From the NCBI RefSeq assembly GCF_000517625.1, contig NZ_CP007055.1, positions 1,426,001-1,490,000 of the forward strand: a stretch of 64,000 bases of DNA, in the 5' to 3' direction. The translations under genes were made by a program, and so were the position numbers. The notes under the pieces are model-generated. The model saw only the letters and a program-made list of their open reading frames with translations. It was not told the DNA's origin and ran no database searches. The stretch's first letter is position 1, and each line of letters begins with the position of its first letter. Source of the stretch: Halostagnicola larsenii XH-48. GTDB lineage: Archaea > Halobacteriota > Halobacteria > Halobacteriales > Natrialbaceae. This document shows positions 42,787-51,744 of the stretch, one piece after another.

Positions 42787-42873
42787 TGTCGGAGACAGAG
42801 CCCTCTTTGACAGTCGCCGTAAAGAGTTTGACCGTTAACTGTGTAACGCCACATTCGAGGCGGGGTTAACTGA

Positions 42874-45800
42874 TTAACCGTCTCCAGTGGTTATTTCCGC
42901 ATCGAACAATGAGGAAAACACCGTTTGCTCGGTCGACCGCACGTGTTTGTGAAACGCAGGCGGTGAAATGTCGAGCGACGCCGCAACGTCCTCCCCGGTT
43001 GTCCGGCGAGGCCACTCGAAGAATCCGCTATGGAACGCGGTTTGGACCACTTCCCGTTGTCGGTCGGTGAACTCGTCGAGTAGCGGTTTTCGCGAGTTCG
43101 TTCCGATCGCGGGCCGTTCTTCCGACTGCCTGTCGTGTCTCGAGAGCATCGTCGAGGAGAAACCGCGTCGATTGATACCGGAGATGACCTCCCGGACGTC
43201 GACCGAGTTCGGGACGTCGATAGTCGCTCGCGTTCCCGAATCGTCGGTCCGGAACGCCCGTAACACCCCGCCGTTCGTCTCCACGACGGTTCCGAAAAAC
43301 TCGTCCTCGAGGTGTATCTGTACTGTCGCCGAATCGTCCGTTTCAGCAATTACCGACACGTCCCGCACCCCCTCGAGAGACGACCACTCGAGCTCGCCTG
43401 CCGTGTGGACCGTTCGTATGAAGACGATCGTCGAACCGTCGGCCTGTGGAATCGCTCCTTCGACGCGGACATCGACCGCGAACGCGTCGGCGATCGCGTT
43501 CAGCACCGAGCCGTCGTCGATCTCGAGTTCGATCTCGGTTCGGTCGGTTTTCGCCATCGGGCTCGTCCGCTTGACCGTATCGATCGCGTACGCGATCGTT
43601 TCTCCCAGTTCCGCCAGCGTCGATCTGACCGTCTCGTCGAACGCTTCGAACTGGGCGCCGTACAGCGTCAACACGCCGTACATGAACTCGTCGTACACGA
43701 GCGGAACGGCGTAAACCGACTGAAAGTTACGAGAAAGCGCCTCGGCCCGCCACTCTCCGTTTCGGAGTTCGCTCGCGACGTTTTCGACGTACGTCGGTAG
43801 CTGTGAACGCGCCGCGCGTCCCGCGGGTTCCGTCGCCGAATCGTCGACGGTCGTCGCGGAAACCGCCTCGAGGTAGTCGTTGCTGCGTCCGGCGTTCGTC
43901 CGTGGAACGATGTGATTTCCCCCCGGATCGGGTTCCCCGATCCAGGCGAACGAGCATTCGGCCATCGACGTCAGCCGCTCGCAGATTCCGGTTTCGATCT
44001 CGGTACGCGTGTTCGCGCGCAACAGGTGCTCTTCGATCTCTTCTCGCAACTGACTCGCACGGTTCAGCCGCTCGAGACGCCTGTTCTGTTGTTTGAGCTC
44101 CTGTTCTCGTTCGCGAAGTCGGTGGTTCCGACCGATGCGGTCGAGCGCCGCCTCCGCTGTCGCGCCGAACAGCTGTGCGAGTTCGAACGTCTCTTCGTCG
44201 TACCGGCCGTACTCAGTCGAGACTGCTGCCAGTACCCCGTGTTCTCCGAACGGGACGTAGAGACCGCTTCGAATGTTCGTCGATTCGTCGAACACCGCCG
44301 GGGACGCTCTGACGTCGTCGAAGCGCTGTGGCTCGCCGGTGACGAACGTTTCCCAGGCGATGCTATCGTCCGGCGTGAAGCGTTCCGGAATCCCGATCGA
44401 CTCCTCGATGTCCGGGACGTAGGCTGCGGGAACGAGTTCGTTCGCTCGTTCGTCGAAGCGAAAGACGACCGCGTCGAGATCGAGCACGTCGTCGGCAACG
44501 TCGACGATGTACTCGCAGGCCTCCTGTTTCGAACCGACCGAGAGCAAGTGCCGAGTCGCTTCGTGAAGCGTGCTCAGCGTGTCTTCGTACTGTGCGCGTT
44601 CGGTGACGTCGACCGAGGCGGTGATGACTCGATCGATCGTCTCGCCCTCGTATATCGGACGATACCAGGTTTCCAAAACGCTGCCGCCGACCGCTCGTCG
44701 AGAGTGAACGGGATTGCCCTCGAGCGCCTGTTCTGCGTCCGCACAGACGGCCTGATATCCCTCGAAGACATCGAAAAACGACTCGCCGACGACTTCGCCG
44801 GGTTCGTACCCGAGGCGCTCGAGCGCCTTCCCTCTCGAGAACGTAAACGTCCCGTCGTCGTCGATGACGGAGACGATCAGCGGGACGTTCTCGACGATCG
44901 TTTCGAGTCGTTCGGTCCGCTCGAGGAGGGTCTGTTCGCGGTCGATTCGATCCGACACGTCGCGGAAGTATACCGAGAGGCCGGATTCGGAGGGAAACAG
45001 TCGCGCCTCGACCCAGCGCTGATAGCGCTCGAGGCAGTCTTCGACGGTCCGCGGCTCCTGGCATTCGATCACGTCGAGGGCCTCGTCCTCGAATTCCGTT
45101 CCCTGGAGTTCCGGAAACACCTCGAGGAACGGTCGCCCGACGAGTTCGGAGCGATCGTATCCGAGGAACTCCTCTGCCCGGTCGTTGACGTACGTGAAGC
45201 GGTTGTCCGAGTCGAGTGCGAGAAACGCGTCCGTCACTCGTTCGAAGGATTCGCGCAATTCCCGCTCGATTTTCGTACTCTCCGTGACGTCGCGTATCGA
45301 AACGACGACGCCGTCGATGATGTCGTCCTCGAGTTTGTTCGTGAGGACGGCCTCGTGGACGTGCCAGGAGTCGTCGGCGTGACGGAACCGGTACTCGCAG
45401 GTCGTCGTCGCTCCCGGGCCATCGGAACGGACCGCTTCGAACGCGTCGACGAAGTCGTCGGCGTCGGCCGGGTGGATCACGTCGTCGACCACCTCGCCGC
45501 GACAGGCTTCAGGACCGGTCCCGGTGAATCGTTCGATCGTCGGGCTGACGAACCGCTGACGCCGGTCCTCGTCTAAAACCAGCAGGGGCTCGCGGGTGTG
45601 CGAGAGCAGCTCTCGGCACAATCTGTGGTCGTCATCGGCGTCCGTACTCGACGGCGAACACCTGATCGCCCGCTCGATCCGGTGGGCTAACAGCTCCGCG
45701 TTCCGTGTCTCGTCGGATCGAATCACTTCGTCCGCACCGGTCTCGAGCACTCGGCGGGTCAGGTCAGTCTCATCGTCGTCGAGCGAGATAACTACCGGAC

Positions 45801-46008
45801 ACTGGGAGTCGACATTCGAGAGCAGCGAACGGTCGTCGGTAACCAGACAATCGCACCCCTCGAGGTCGTCTTCGAGTCGATCGATCGGTCCGCCGACCGA
45901 GACGTCGCGCGACTCGAGCGACGACACGACCGACTGTGCCCACGGCGACGTACCCACGACGAGGACGTGGATCGACGATCGATCGGTTTCCGTGTGCACG
46001 CGGTTCAT
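42874..46008 (-). CDS. Multi-domain PAS/GAF bacterio-opsin-activator-type regulator
   Basis: A 1044-residue one-protein signalling regulator. Order by eye: a degenerate receiver-like domain (about 1-125; IHVLVVGTSPWAQSVVSSLE and VVISLDDDETDL); three PAS domains (about 140-255, 260-365 and 370-480; FVSPTIERFTGTGPEACRG, FTYVNDRAEEFLGYDRSELV, FTFSRGKALERLGYEPGEVV); a GAF (about 490-640); a coiled coil (about 640-675); a second GAF (about 680-800); a Bat-type region (about 810-975); and HTH-10 (about 985-1040; LTDRQREVVQTAFHSGFFEW and GEDVAASLDISPPAFHKHVR). No kinase domain is seen. The ligand is unknown; PAS/GAF suggest redox, light or small molecules. Confidence 0.95.
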   Translation of the reverse strand: MNRVHTETDRSSIHVLVVGTSPWAQSVVSSLESRDVSVGGPIDRLEDDLEGCDCLVTDDRSLLSNVDSQCPVVISLDDDETDLTRRVLETGADEVIRSDETRNAELLAHRIERAIRCSPSSTDADDDHRLCRELLSHTREPLLVLDEDRRQRFVSPTIERFTGTGPEACRGEVVDDVIHPADADDFVDAFEAVRSDGPGATTTCEYRFRHADDSWHVHEAVLTNKLEDDIIDGVVVSIRDVTESTKIERELRESFERVTDAFLALDSDNRFTYVNDRAEEFLGYDRSELVGRPFLEVFPELQGTEFEDEALDVIECQEPRTVEDCLERYQRWVEARLFPSESGLSVYFRDVSDRIDREQTLLERTERLETIVENVPLIVSVIDDDGTFTFSRGKALERLGYEPGEVVGESFFDVFEGYQAVCADAEQALEGNPVHSRRAVGGSVLETWYRPIYEGETIDRVITASVDVTERAQYEDTLSTLHEATRHLLSVGSKQEACEYIVDVADDVLDLDAVVFRFDERANELVPAAYVPDIEESIGIPERFTPDDSIAWETFVTGEPQRFDDVRASPAVFDESTNIRSGLYVPFGEHGVLAAVSTEYGRYDEETFELAQLFGATAEAALDRIGRNHRLREREQELKQQNRRLERLNRASQLREEIEEHLLRANTRTEIETGICERLTSMAECSFAWIGEPDPGGNHIVPRTNAGRSNDYLEAVSATTVDDSATEPAGRAARSQLPTYVENVASELRNGEWRAEALSRNFQSVYAVPLVYDEFMYGVLTLYGAQFEAFDETVRSTLAELGETIAYAIDTVKRTSPMAKTDRTEIELEIDDGSVLNAIADAFAVDVRVEGAIPQADGSTIVFIRTVHTAGELEWSSLEGVRDVSVIAETDDSATVQIHLEDEFFGTVVETNGGVLRAFRTDDSGTRATIDVPNSVDVREVISGINRRGFSSTMLSRHDRQSEERPAIGTNSRKPLLDEFTDRQREVVQTAFHSGFFEWPRRTTGEDVAASLDISPPAFHKHVRSTEQTVFSSLFDAEITTGDG

Positions 46009-46209
46009 ACAGGTAATGTGGGCTCTGGAAGGAAAAACTTCGCGCTGGTTTCGCAGCCGGTTTCTGCGGAGCGATTGGTTTCGCCGCCGGTTTCCGAGGA
46101 ACGATTGGTGACGATCGACGGCCCGCAGGCGCTAACGATCGCCTTCGCGGTCGAACCGGACTCGTGGCTACGATGATCCGAACGGCCGTAGTCTGGGGCG
46201 AAGTCGAAC

Positions 46210-47877
46210 TCAGTACCCGACGACTGCGCCGTCTTTTCTCGGTTCGGTTCCACCCTCGAGCGTTCCGCCTCGCGATCTGACGAGCTGGCCGCCGCCAAAG
46301 AGCGTGGGCGGAAGGACGCGAACGTCGTGGCCGATCCGCGCTAGTTTCGACGCGTTCGGCAATCGCTCTTCGACGCCGAGCGTTCCGTCTTCGCGGTATC
46401 GCCACCGCGGCGCGTCGAGGGCTTGCTGTGGCGTCATCCCGTAGTCGACGATGTTGGAGATGACTTGCACGTGTCCCTGGGGTTGCATGTATCCACCCAT
46501 CACGCCGAATGCCGCCCAGTCGTCTTCCTCGAACTTCGCGATGGCGGGAACGAGCGTGTGGAACGGGCGCTTGCCGGGCTCGAGGCTGTTCGGATCGGCG
46601 GGATCGAGCGAGAAGGACGCGCCGCGATTCTGGAGTGCGATTCCCGTCTCGCCGGCGACCAGCCCGCTTCCGAAGCCGGCGAACCGGGAGTTGATAAACG
46701 AAACCAGGTTCCCGTCCTCGTCGCCGACGGTCAACAGGACGGTGTCGGCGTCCTCTGCGGCTCGAGTCGGAACGCCGATCGGCGGCTCTCGAATCGGCGA
46801 CTCGGCGTCACGAATCGTCCGGGCTCGTTCGCGCGCGTACACTTTCGAAGCCAGCGGCGGGACCGACTCGAACGTCGGGTCCGCGATGTAGTGGTGGCCG
46901 TCGACGAACGCGAGTTTCGTCGCTTCGGCGAAGGCGTGGACGCGCTCGGGGGAGTCGTACGCGTACTCGCCCGCGCCGATCTCCTCGGCTATGTTCAGCG
47001 CCTCGAGGGCGATCAGTCCCTGATTGTTCGGCGGTAGCTCGAAGATTTCGGCCCCGTTGTAGCTGGTGCTCACGGGATCGACGAACTCGGGTTCGAAATC
47101 GGCGAGATCCTCGCGCGTCATGAACCCGCCCCGGCGCTGTATTTCGGCGACTATTTCGCCGGCGATCTCGCCCTCGTAGACCGCATCGGCCCCCTCCGAC
47201 GCGATCGTGCGCAGCGACTCGCCGAGGCGGGGGAGCGTCACGGTCTGGCCGGATTCGGGTGGGTTCCCGTCGAAGAGGTACGCCTCGCGTGCGTTCTCCG
47301 TCGTAAACAGGTCCTCAGCACCCGACCAGTAGTGCGAGATCACCTCCGAGACGGGATACCCCTCCATGGCGTAGTGGATCGCCGGCTCGAGCGTTCGCGC
47401 GAGCGACACCGTTCCGAATTCCTCGATCGTCGCCTCCCAGCCGCGGGCCGTGCCCGGAACGGTGACGGCGTGGGGGCCGAGAAACGGCATCTCGAGATCG
47501 TCGGTGTCGTCGCCGCTGTCGACAGCGTACCCCCGCGATTCCGGATAGTAGGCCGACCGATCGTCCGTCGTCTCGAGGGCGGCCCGAACGTTTTCGATGG
47601 TCGCGTCGGCTGGTGCCCCGCCGCAGGAACGCATGCCCTCGACCGTTCCCTCAGCAGTCCGGTAGAGTGCGAAGACGTCGCCGCCGAGGCCGGTCGAGGT
47701 CGGCTCGACCACGTTGAGCGCCGCGGCGGTCGCGACGGCGGCGTCGAACGCGTTTCCGCCGTCCTGCAGCATCGAAATGCCGGCCTGCGCGGCGAGCGGC
47801 TGGCTCGTCGCGACCATCCCGCGGTCGGCGTAGACCGTCGAGCGCCTCGAGTCGTACCGATCCAGATCGATATCCAT
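46210..47877 (-). CDS. ggt: Gamma-glutamyltransferase
   Basis: A 555-residue Ntn-hydrolase precursor. GMVATSQPLAAQAGISMLQDGG, DAAVATAAALNVVEPTSTGL and GGDVFALYR open the large subunit. The autocleavage threonine should be T379 (DADTVLLTVGDEDGN), followed by FAGFGSGLVAGETGIALQNR and PFHTLVPAI in the small subunit. No signal peptide is present at the chosen ATG (47877), so it is probably cytoplasmic, like YwrD/acylase-type members. It could hydrolyse gamma-glutamyl peptides such as gamma-glutamylcysteine. Confidence 0.93.
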   Translation of the reverse strand: MDIDLDRYDSRRSTVYADRGMVATSQPLAAQAGISMLQDGGNAFDAAVATAAALNVVEPTSTGLGGDVFALYRTAEGTVEGMRSCGGAPADATIENVRAALETTDDRSAYYPESRGYAVDSGDDTDDLEMPFLGPHAVTVPGTARGWEATIEEFGTVSLARTLEPAIHYAMEGYPVSEVISHYWSGAEDLFTTENAREAYLFDGNPPESGQTVTLPRLGESLRTIASEGADAVYEGEIAGEIVAEIQRRGGFMTREDLADFEPEFVDPVSTSYNGAEIFELPPNNQGLIALEALNIAEEIGAGEYAYDSPERVHAFAEATKLAFVDGHHYIADPTFESVPPLASKVYARERARTIRDAESPIREPPIGVPTRAAEDADTVLLTVGDEDGNLVSFINSRFAGFGSGLVAGETGIALQNRGASFSLDPADPNSLEPGKRPFHTLVPAIAKFEEDDWAAFGVMGGYMQPQGHVQVISNIVDYGMTPQQALDAPRWRYREDGTLGVEERLPNASKLARIGHDVRVLPPTLFGGGQLVRSRGGTLEGGTEPRKDGAVVGY

Positions 47878-47950
47878 GGATGCGATTCGGCCGAAATCGC
47901 CTAAAAAGCACGTGTCGCGGTAGCTTCCATCACGATGACGAAGAATTCGA

Positions 47951-49027
47951 CTACGCCGAGTCCGAGCGCGATTCCGGAACCTCCTCGAGCGGAACGTGTT
48001 CGACCGCATAGCCGGCGTCCGTCCGTTCGACGGCTTCGACCTCCCTAAATCGGATGTCCGATTCCATCTTCGTCATCACGGGGACGTCGTAGTGGGACGC
48101 CTCGTAGGACGGCTCTTCACCGTCCGCTCGACGACGCTCGACGAACTCGCGGTGGCGTTCGAGTCGGGTCCGGCCGACGCTTCTCGAGAGCGTATCGACG
48201 TCGCTGATCCGATCGGCAAAGACGTCGAGAAAGCCGTCTTCGAGTTCGTAACCGATCGAGTTCCGGCCGGCGCACATGGCGGCGAGCGAGGTCGTTCCGG
48301 TTCCCCAGAACGGATCGAGAACGGTGTCACCGTACGTCGAGTACATACACAGCAACCGGTAGGGAATCTCGAGCGGGTAGGCGCCGGACCGCTCTCGAAC
48401 GTCGTCGGGGACGTTCTCGAGGCCCTGTAATTCGCCTCTGACTTCCGTCCAGACGTCCGTGAACCAGCGGTTTCGCTCCTCCCAGAAGTAGGCGGCTTCG
48501 TAACGCCGGTCAGCGCCCGGTTCGAACGTCCGCCGATCGCCGCCGTTGCGAAAGATCAGCACGTACTCGTGTTCCAGCGTGACGTAGGCGTTCGGCGGGA
48601 TCATCCCGCTTCCCATGAACTTCGCGGCGCTGTTGGCCGGCTTGCGCCAGAGGATGTCTGGAAGCGGGTCGAAGCCGCGTTTCTCGAAGGCGTCGGTGAC
48701 GCGAGCGTGGTTCGGATAGACGCGAAAGCTGTCATCGAGCGTGCGAGTCGCGTCGCCGACGTTGATGCAGGCGATCCCGCCGTCGACCAGCACCCGCTCG
48801 AGTTCGTCCCAGACCCGATCGAGTTGGGCGTGCATCGCCTCGAACGCCGCCTGTCCGTTCCCCGATTCCAGCGCGCTCGAGATGGCCGGATCGAGTTCGG
48901 CAAAGAGGTCGTCCCACATCTCGATCATCGGATACGGCGGGGACGTGACGACGAGTTCCACAGAATCGTCGGCGACCGCAGTCAGCGTTCGCGAGTCGTC
49001 GACGAGCAACCGATGGGTCGTCTCCAT
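47951..49027 (-). CDS. DNA (cytosine-N4) methyltransferase, CTAG-type
   Basis: A 358-residue beta-class amino-methyltransferase. The catalytic motif TSPPYP (residues 28-33) precedes the AdoMet motif DPFWGTGTTS (238-247), the order of the beta class; TSPPY indicates m4C. YPNHARV, SAAKFMGSGMIPPNAYVTLE and RSGAYPLEIPYRLLCMYS complete it. It resembles the widespread haloarchaeal orphan methylase that modifies CTAG (zim type; HVO_0794 in Haloferax). No restriction endonuclease gene is near. The ATG at 49027 starts the conserved part. Confidence 0.88.
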   Translation of the reverse strand: METTHRLLVDDSRTLTAVADDSVELVVTSPPYPMIEMWDDLFAELDPAISSALESGNGQAAFEAMHAQLDRVWDELERVLVDGGIACINVGDATRTLDDSFRVYPNHARVTDAFEKRGFDPLPDILWRKPANSAAKFMGSGMIPPNAYVTLEHEYVLIFRNGGDRRTFEPGADRRYEAAYFWEERNRWFTDVWTEVRGELQGLENVPDDVRERSGAYPLEIPYRLLCMYSTYGDTVLDPFWGTGTTSLAAMCAGRNSIGYELEDGFLDVFADRISDVDTLSRSVGRTRLERHREFVERRRADGEEPSYEASHYDVPVMTKMESDIRFREVEAVERTDAGYAVEHVPLEEVPESRSDSA

Positions 49028-49131
49028 TGACTCACACTGTCGGCGTTCGCCCCTTAGATCCTTCGTCACCGGTCCTCTCGATGGCACCGATATGGTTTCG
49101 GACCCGCTCCGTGTCAAGTAATTACTGTGGT

Positions 49132-49157
49132 GTATTAATACGGATGGAAAATATTAA
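49132..49157 (+). promoter_or_regulatory. metE promoter with overlapping palindrome
   Basis: AAAATATTAA (49148-49157) is a TATA box about 34 to 30 nt before the ATG at 49187. Seven bases upstream lies the perfect 10-bp palindrome GTATTAATAC (49132-49141), where an activator or repressor could touch the TFB site. Confidence 0.5.
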
Positions 49158-49186
49158 GCGTCGGCATAGCCTAGTCGGGCCTACGC

Positions 49187-50191
49187 ATGACCGAATACGT
49201 TTCGACCACGGCGGGGCTCTTCGCGCTCCCCGACTGGGCGAAAGACGATCTCTCGGATCTCAAGGGACACCAGAAACACGACCTCATCGGCGGTGACGAA
49301 AGCGGCGAAATCGCCGCGGCTTACGAGAAGGCCCGCGGAGAAGTCGTCGAATTCCAGCAGGACGCCGGCCTCGACCGCATCGTCGACGGGCAGCTCCGCT
49401 GGGACGATATGCTCGCACATCCGCTCGCCGTCCACGACGCTGTCGAAACGCGCGGTATCGTCCGCTACTACGACAACAACAACTTCTATCGAGAGCCCGT
49501 CGTCTCCGGCGAGCTCGATTTCTCCGGCGACGTCGCGTCCGAACTCGAGGCGACCGCCGAACTCGCAGACGGCGACGATCTGCAGGCGGTGCTTCCCGGT
49601 CCCTACTCGCTCGCCGAACTCGCGACCGACGAACACTACGGCGACGACGCCGACTTCCTCGCCGCGATCGCCGACTTTCTCGCCGGCGAGGTCGAGGCCT
49701 TCCCCGAGGTCGAAACGCTGTACTTACTCGAGCCGTCGCTCGTCGAAGACGCTCCCGAAGACGGCCTCGACGAACGCGCGAGCGAGGCCATCGATACCGT
49801 CGCCGCCGCGACCGATGCGGACGTCGTCGCGCACCCGTACTGGGGCGCACTCGAGGAGAAGGTGTACGCGCACTTACTCGACGCCGACATCGACGCCGTC
49901 GGCTTCGACTTCGTCTCCGAACAGGAGGACAACCTCTACAACATTCAGGAGTACGGCGCGACCGACGACATCTCGCTCGGACTCGTCGACGGCCAGAACA
50001 CGCTCGTCGAGGATCCCGAAGCGGTTCGGGATCGAACCGACTGGGCGTTCGACCAGATCCCCGTCACCGACTTCGAGACCGTCTACCTGACGACGAACAC
50101 CGGGACCTTCCACCTACCGTACAACAAGCACGAAGCGAAACTCGAGATCCTTGCGGAAGCCGCGGATCTCGCCGAGGTGACAGCCGCATGA
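49187..50191 (+). CDS. metE1: Methionine synthase MetE-like protein, N-terminal-type subunit
   Basis: A 334-residue UROD/MetE-like barrel. It corresponds to the MetE N-terminal barrel: AAYEKARGEVVEFQQDAGLD, IVDGQLRWDDMLAHPL, VLPGPYSLAELATDEHY and the C-terminal NTGTFHLPYNKHEAKLEILA. The zinc ligands are missing: AHPYWG stands where the catalytic half has HxC, so this subunit is probably substrate-binding or structural. It overlaps the next gene by 4 nt (ATGA), and both halves should be made in equal amounts. Confidence 0.92.
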   Translation: MTEYVSTTAGLFALPDWAKDDLSDLKGHQKHDLIGGDESGEIAAAYEKARGEVVEFQQDAGLDRIVDGQLRWDDMLAHPLAVHDAVETRGIVRYYDNNNFYREPVVSGELDFSGDVASELEATAELADGDDLQAVLPGPYSLAELATDEHYGDDADFLAAIADFLAGEVEAFPEVETLYLLEPSLVEDAPEDGLDERASEAIDTVAAATDADVVAHPYWGALEEKVYAHLLDADIDAVGFDFVSEQEDNLYNIQEYGATDDISLGLVDGQNTLVEDPEAVRDRTDWAFDQIPVTDFETVYLTTNTGTFHLPYNKHEAKLEILAEAADLAEVTAA

Positions 50192-51264
50192 GCACGAACG
50201 AGAACAAAGACCAGTTCCGACCGAACGACCACGACAACGACCACTTCCTGCTGACGACGGTCGTCGGCAGTTACCCCAAACCGAAGTGGCTCAACCGCGC
50301 GAAAGAACTCTATCAGGACCCCGATCACGGCTTCGACGAGGACGACTACCAGGAAGCCAAAGACGACGCCGCCCGCCTCATCACCGACGAACACGAACGC
50401 GCGGGCCTCGATGTCGTCGTCGACGGCGAGATGCGGCGAAACGAGATGGTCGAGTTCTTCGCCCACCGCATCGACGGCTACGAGTTCAACGGCCCGGTCA
50501 AGGTCTGGGGACACAACTACTTCGACAAACCGAGCGTCGTCAGCGAGGTCGAGTACGACGAGAGCTGGCTCGTCGACGAGTACGAGTTCACCGCCGACGC
50601 GAGCGACCGCCCCGTCAAGGTCCCCATCACGGGTCCGTACACCCTCGCGAACTGGTCGTTCAACGAGGCCTACGACGACGACGACGAGCTCACGCTCGAG
50701 CTCGCGGACCTCGTCAACGAGGAGATCGAAAAACTCGTCGACGCGGGTGCGCGCTACATCCAGATCGACGAGCCCGCGCTCGCGACGACGCCGGACGATC
50801 ACGCCATCGTCGGCGAGGCGCTCGAGCACATCGTCGAAGACATCCCCGAAGAAGTCCGCATCGGCCTGCACGTCTGTTACGGCGACTACTCCCGCATCTA
50901 CCCCGAAATCCTCGAGTTCCCCGTCGACGAGTTCGATCTCGAACTCGCCAACGGCGACTACGACCAGCTCGAGGTCTTCAAAGACCCCGAGTTCACCGCG
51001 GACCTCGCACTCGGCGTCACCGACGTCCACGTCGCCGAGGTCGAATCGGTCGAACAGATCGAGCAGAACATCCAGAAGGGACTCGAGATCGTCCCGCCGG
51101 AACAGCTCGTCGTCTCGCCCGACTGCGGCGTGAAGTTGCTCCCTCGAGAGGTCGCCTACGGCAAGATGGCGAACATGGTCGAAGCCGCCCGGAACGTCGA
51201 GGTGAAACTCGATGCCGGCGAAATCGACATCGAACGCGAGACGCCCGCGCCGGCCGACGACTAG
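50188..51264 (+). CDS. metE2: Cobalamin-independent methionine synthase, catalytic zinc subunit
   Basis: A 358-residue catalytic barrel. VVGSYPKPKWL starts it; GPYTLANWSF and QIDEPALAT form the active site, and zinc ligands are H228 and C230 (GLHVCYGDY), E252 (LELANGD) and C313 (SPDCGVKLL). It transfers a methyl group to homocysteine to make methionine. The methyl donor of the archaeal core enzyme is debated; in haloarchaea a pterin is likely. An inverted repeat directly follows the stop. Confidence 0.94.
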   Translation: MSTNENKDQFRPNDHDNDHFLLTTVVGSYPKPKWLNRAKELYQDPDHGFDEDDYQEAKDDAARLITDEHERAGLDVVVDGEMRRNEMVEFFAHRIDGYEFNGPVKVWGHNYFDKPSVVSEVEYDESWLVDEYEFTADASDRPVKVPITGPYTLANWSFNEAYDDDDELTLELADLVNEEIEKLVDAGARYIQIDEPALATTPDDHAIVGEALEHIVEDIPEEVRIGLHVCYGDYSRIYPEILEFPVDEFDLELANGDYDQLEVFKDPEFTADLALGVTDVHVAEVESVEQIEQNIQKGLEIVPPEQLVVSPDCGVKLLPREVAYGKMANMVEAARNVEVKLDAGEIDIERETPAPADD

Positions 51265-51744
51265 CCTGAGTACCGACTCAGATCGACCGGTTTTCGGCGT
51301 TCGGTTCCAACGCGGCTTCGCAGTATCCGTTTTCGCGGCGATTTCAGGCAGTCTCCTCGACTGACCAGTATCAGAAGTCCGGGTTCGGTAGTCGGGACCG
51401 GTCGTGGGATTCGCGGTACGTACAGATCAAGTAGGTATCAGACCGATGGTCGTTTTCTCCGGTAACTGTCAAGAACCGCCTACTGAGTACAGAGGGGATC
51501 TTTCTCACGGCATCTTCTTGCTTTTCTACCTGCTACGCTACCGTCAACTGTCGTGCAGAGATACGAGCTGAATTGAGCCTATTCATAAACCAACAGACAC
51601 ATTAAATAATAAATAAGAGCCTGCTGAAGCCGCGTGTGACACACGAACGTATTTCGATCTGAAACAGTTGCATGGGGAGAAATTTCACTGTTGCTACAGC
51701 TACTGATTCAATAATAATGGTGCTTAGTTTTGTTGCTGACTCGT
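51265..51744. other. AT-richer intergenic stretch, 480 bp
   Basis: After the metE2 hairpin I see no gene. From 51580 it is AT-rich (TTAAATAATAAATAAG at 51602-51617), with the 13-bp palindrome CGTGTG-A-CACACG at 51633-51645; this is the probable promoter and control region of the beta-propeller gene. Confidence 0.55.
51266..51281 (+). terminator. Inverted repeat after metE2
   Basis: CTGAGT-ACCG-ACTCAG begins 2 nt after the stop codon of metE2, followed by a weak T-run (TTTTCGG at 51291-51297). The location suggests 3'-end formation. Confidence 0.4.

Noticed and set aside
42863-42878. GGTTAA-CTGA-TTAACC as a factor-independent terminator of the large regulator
   Set aside because: No T-run follows on the minus strand, and the stem is AT-rich and overlaps the stop codon; kept only as a note under the HalOD1 gene.
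51633-51645. CGTGTG-A-CACACG as the operator of the beta-propeller gene
   Set aside because: It is about 100 bp upstream of the start codon, and arms of this length are common by chance; listed only as content of the spacer.
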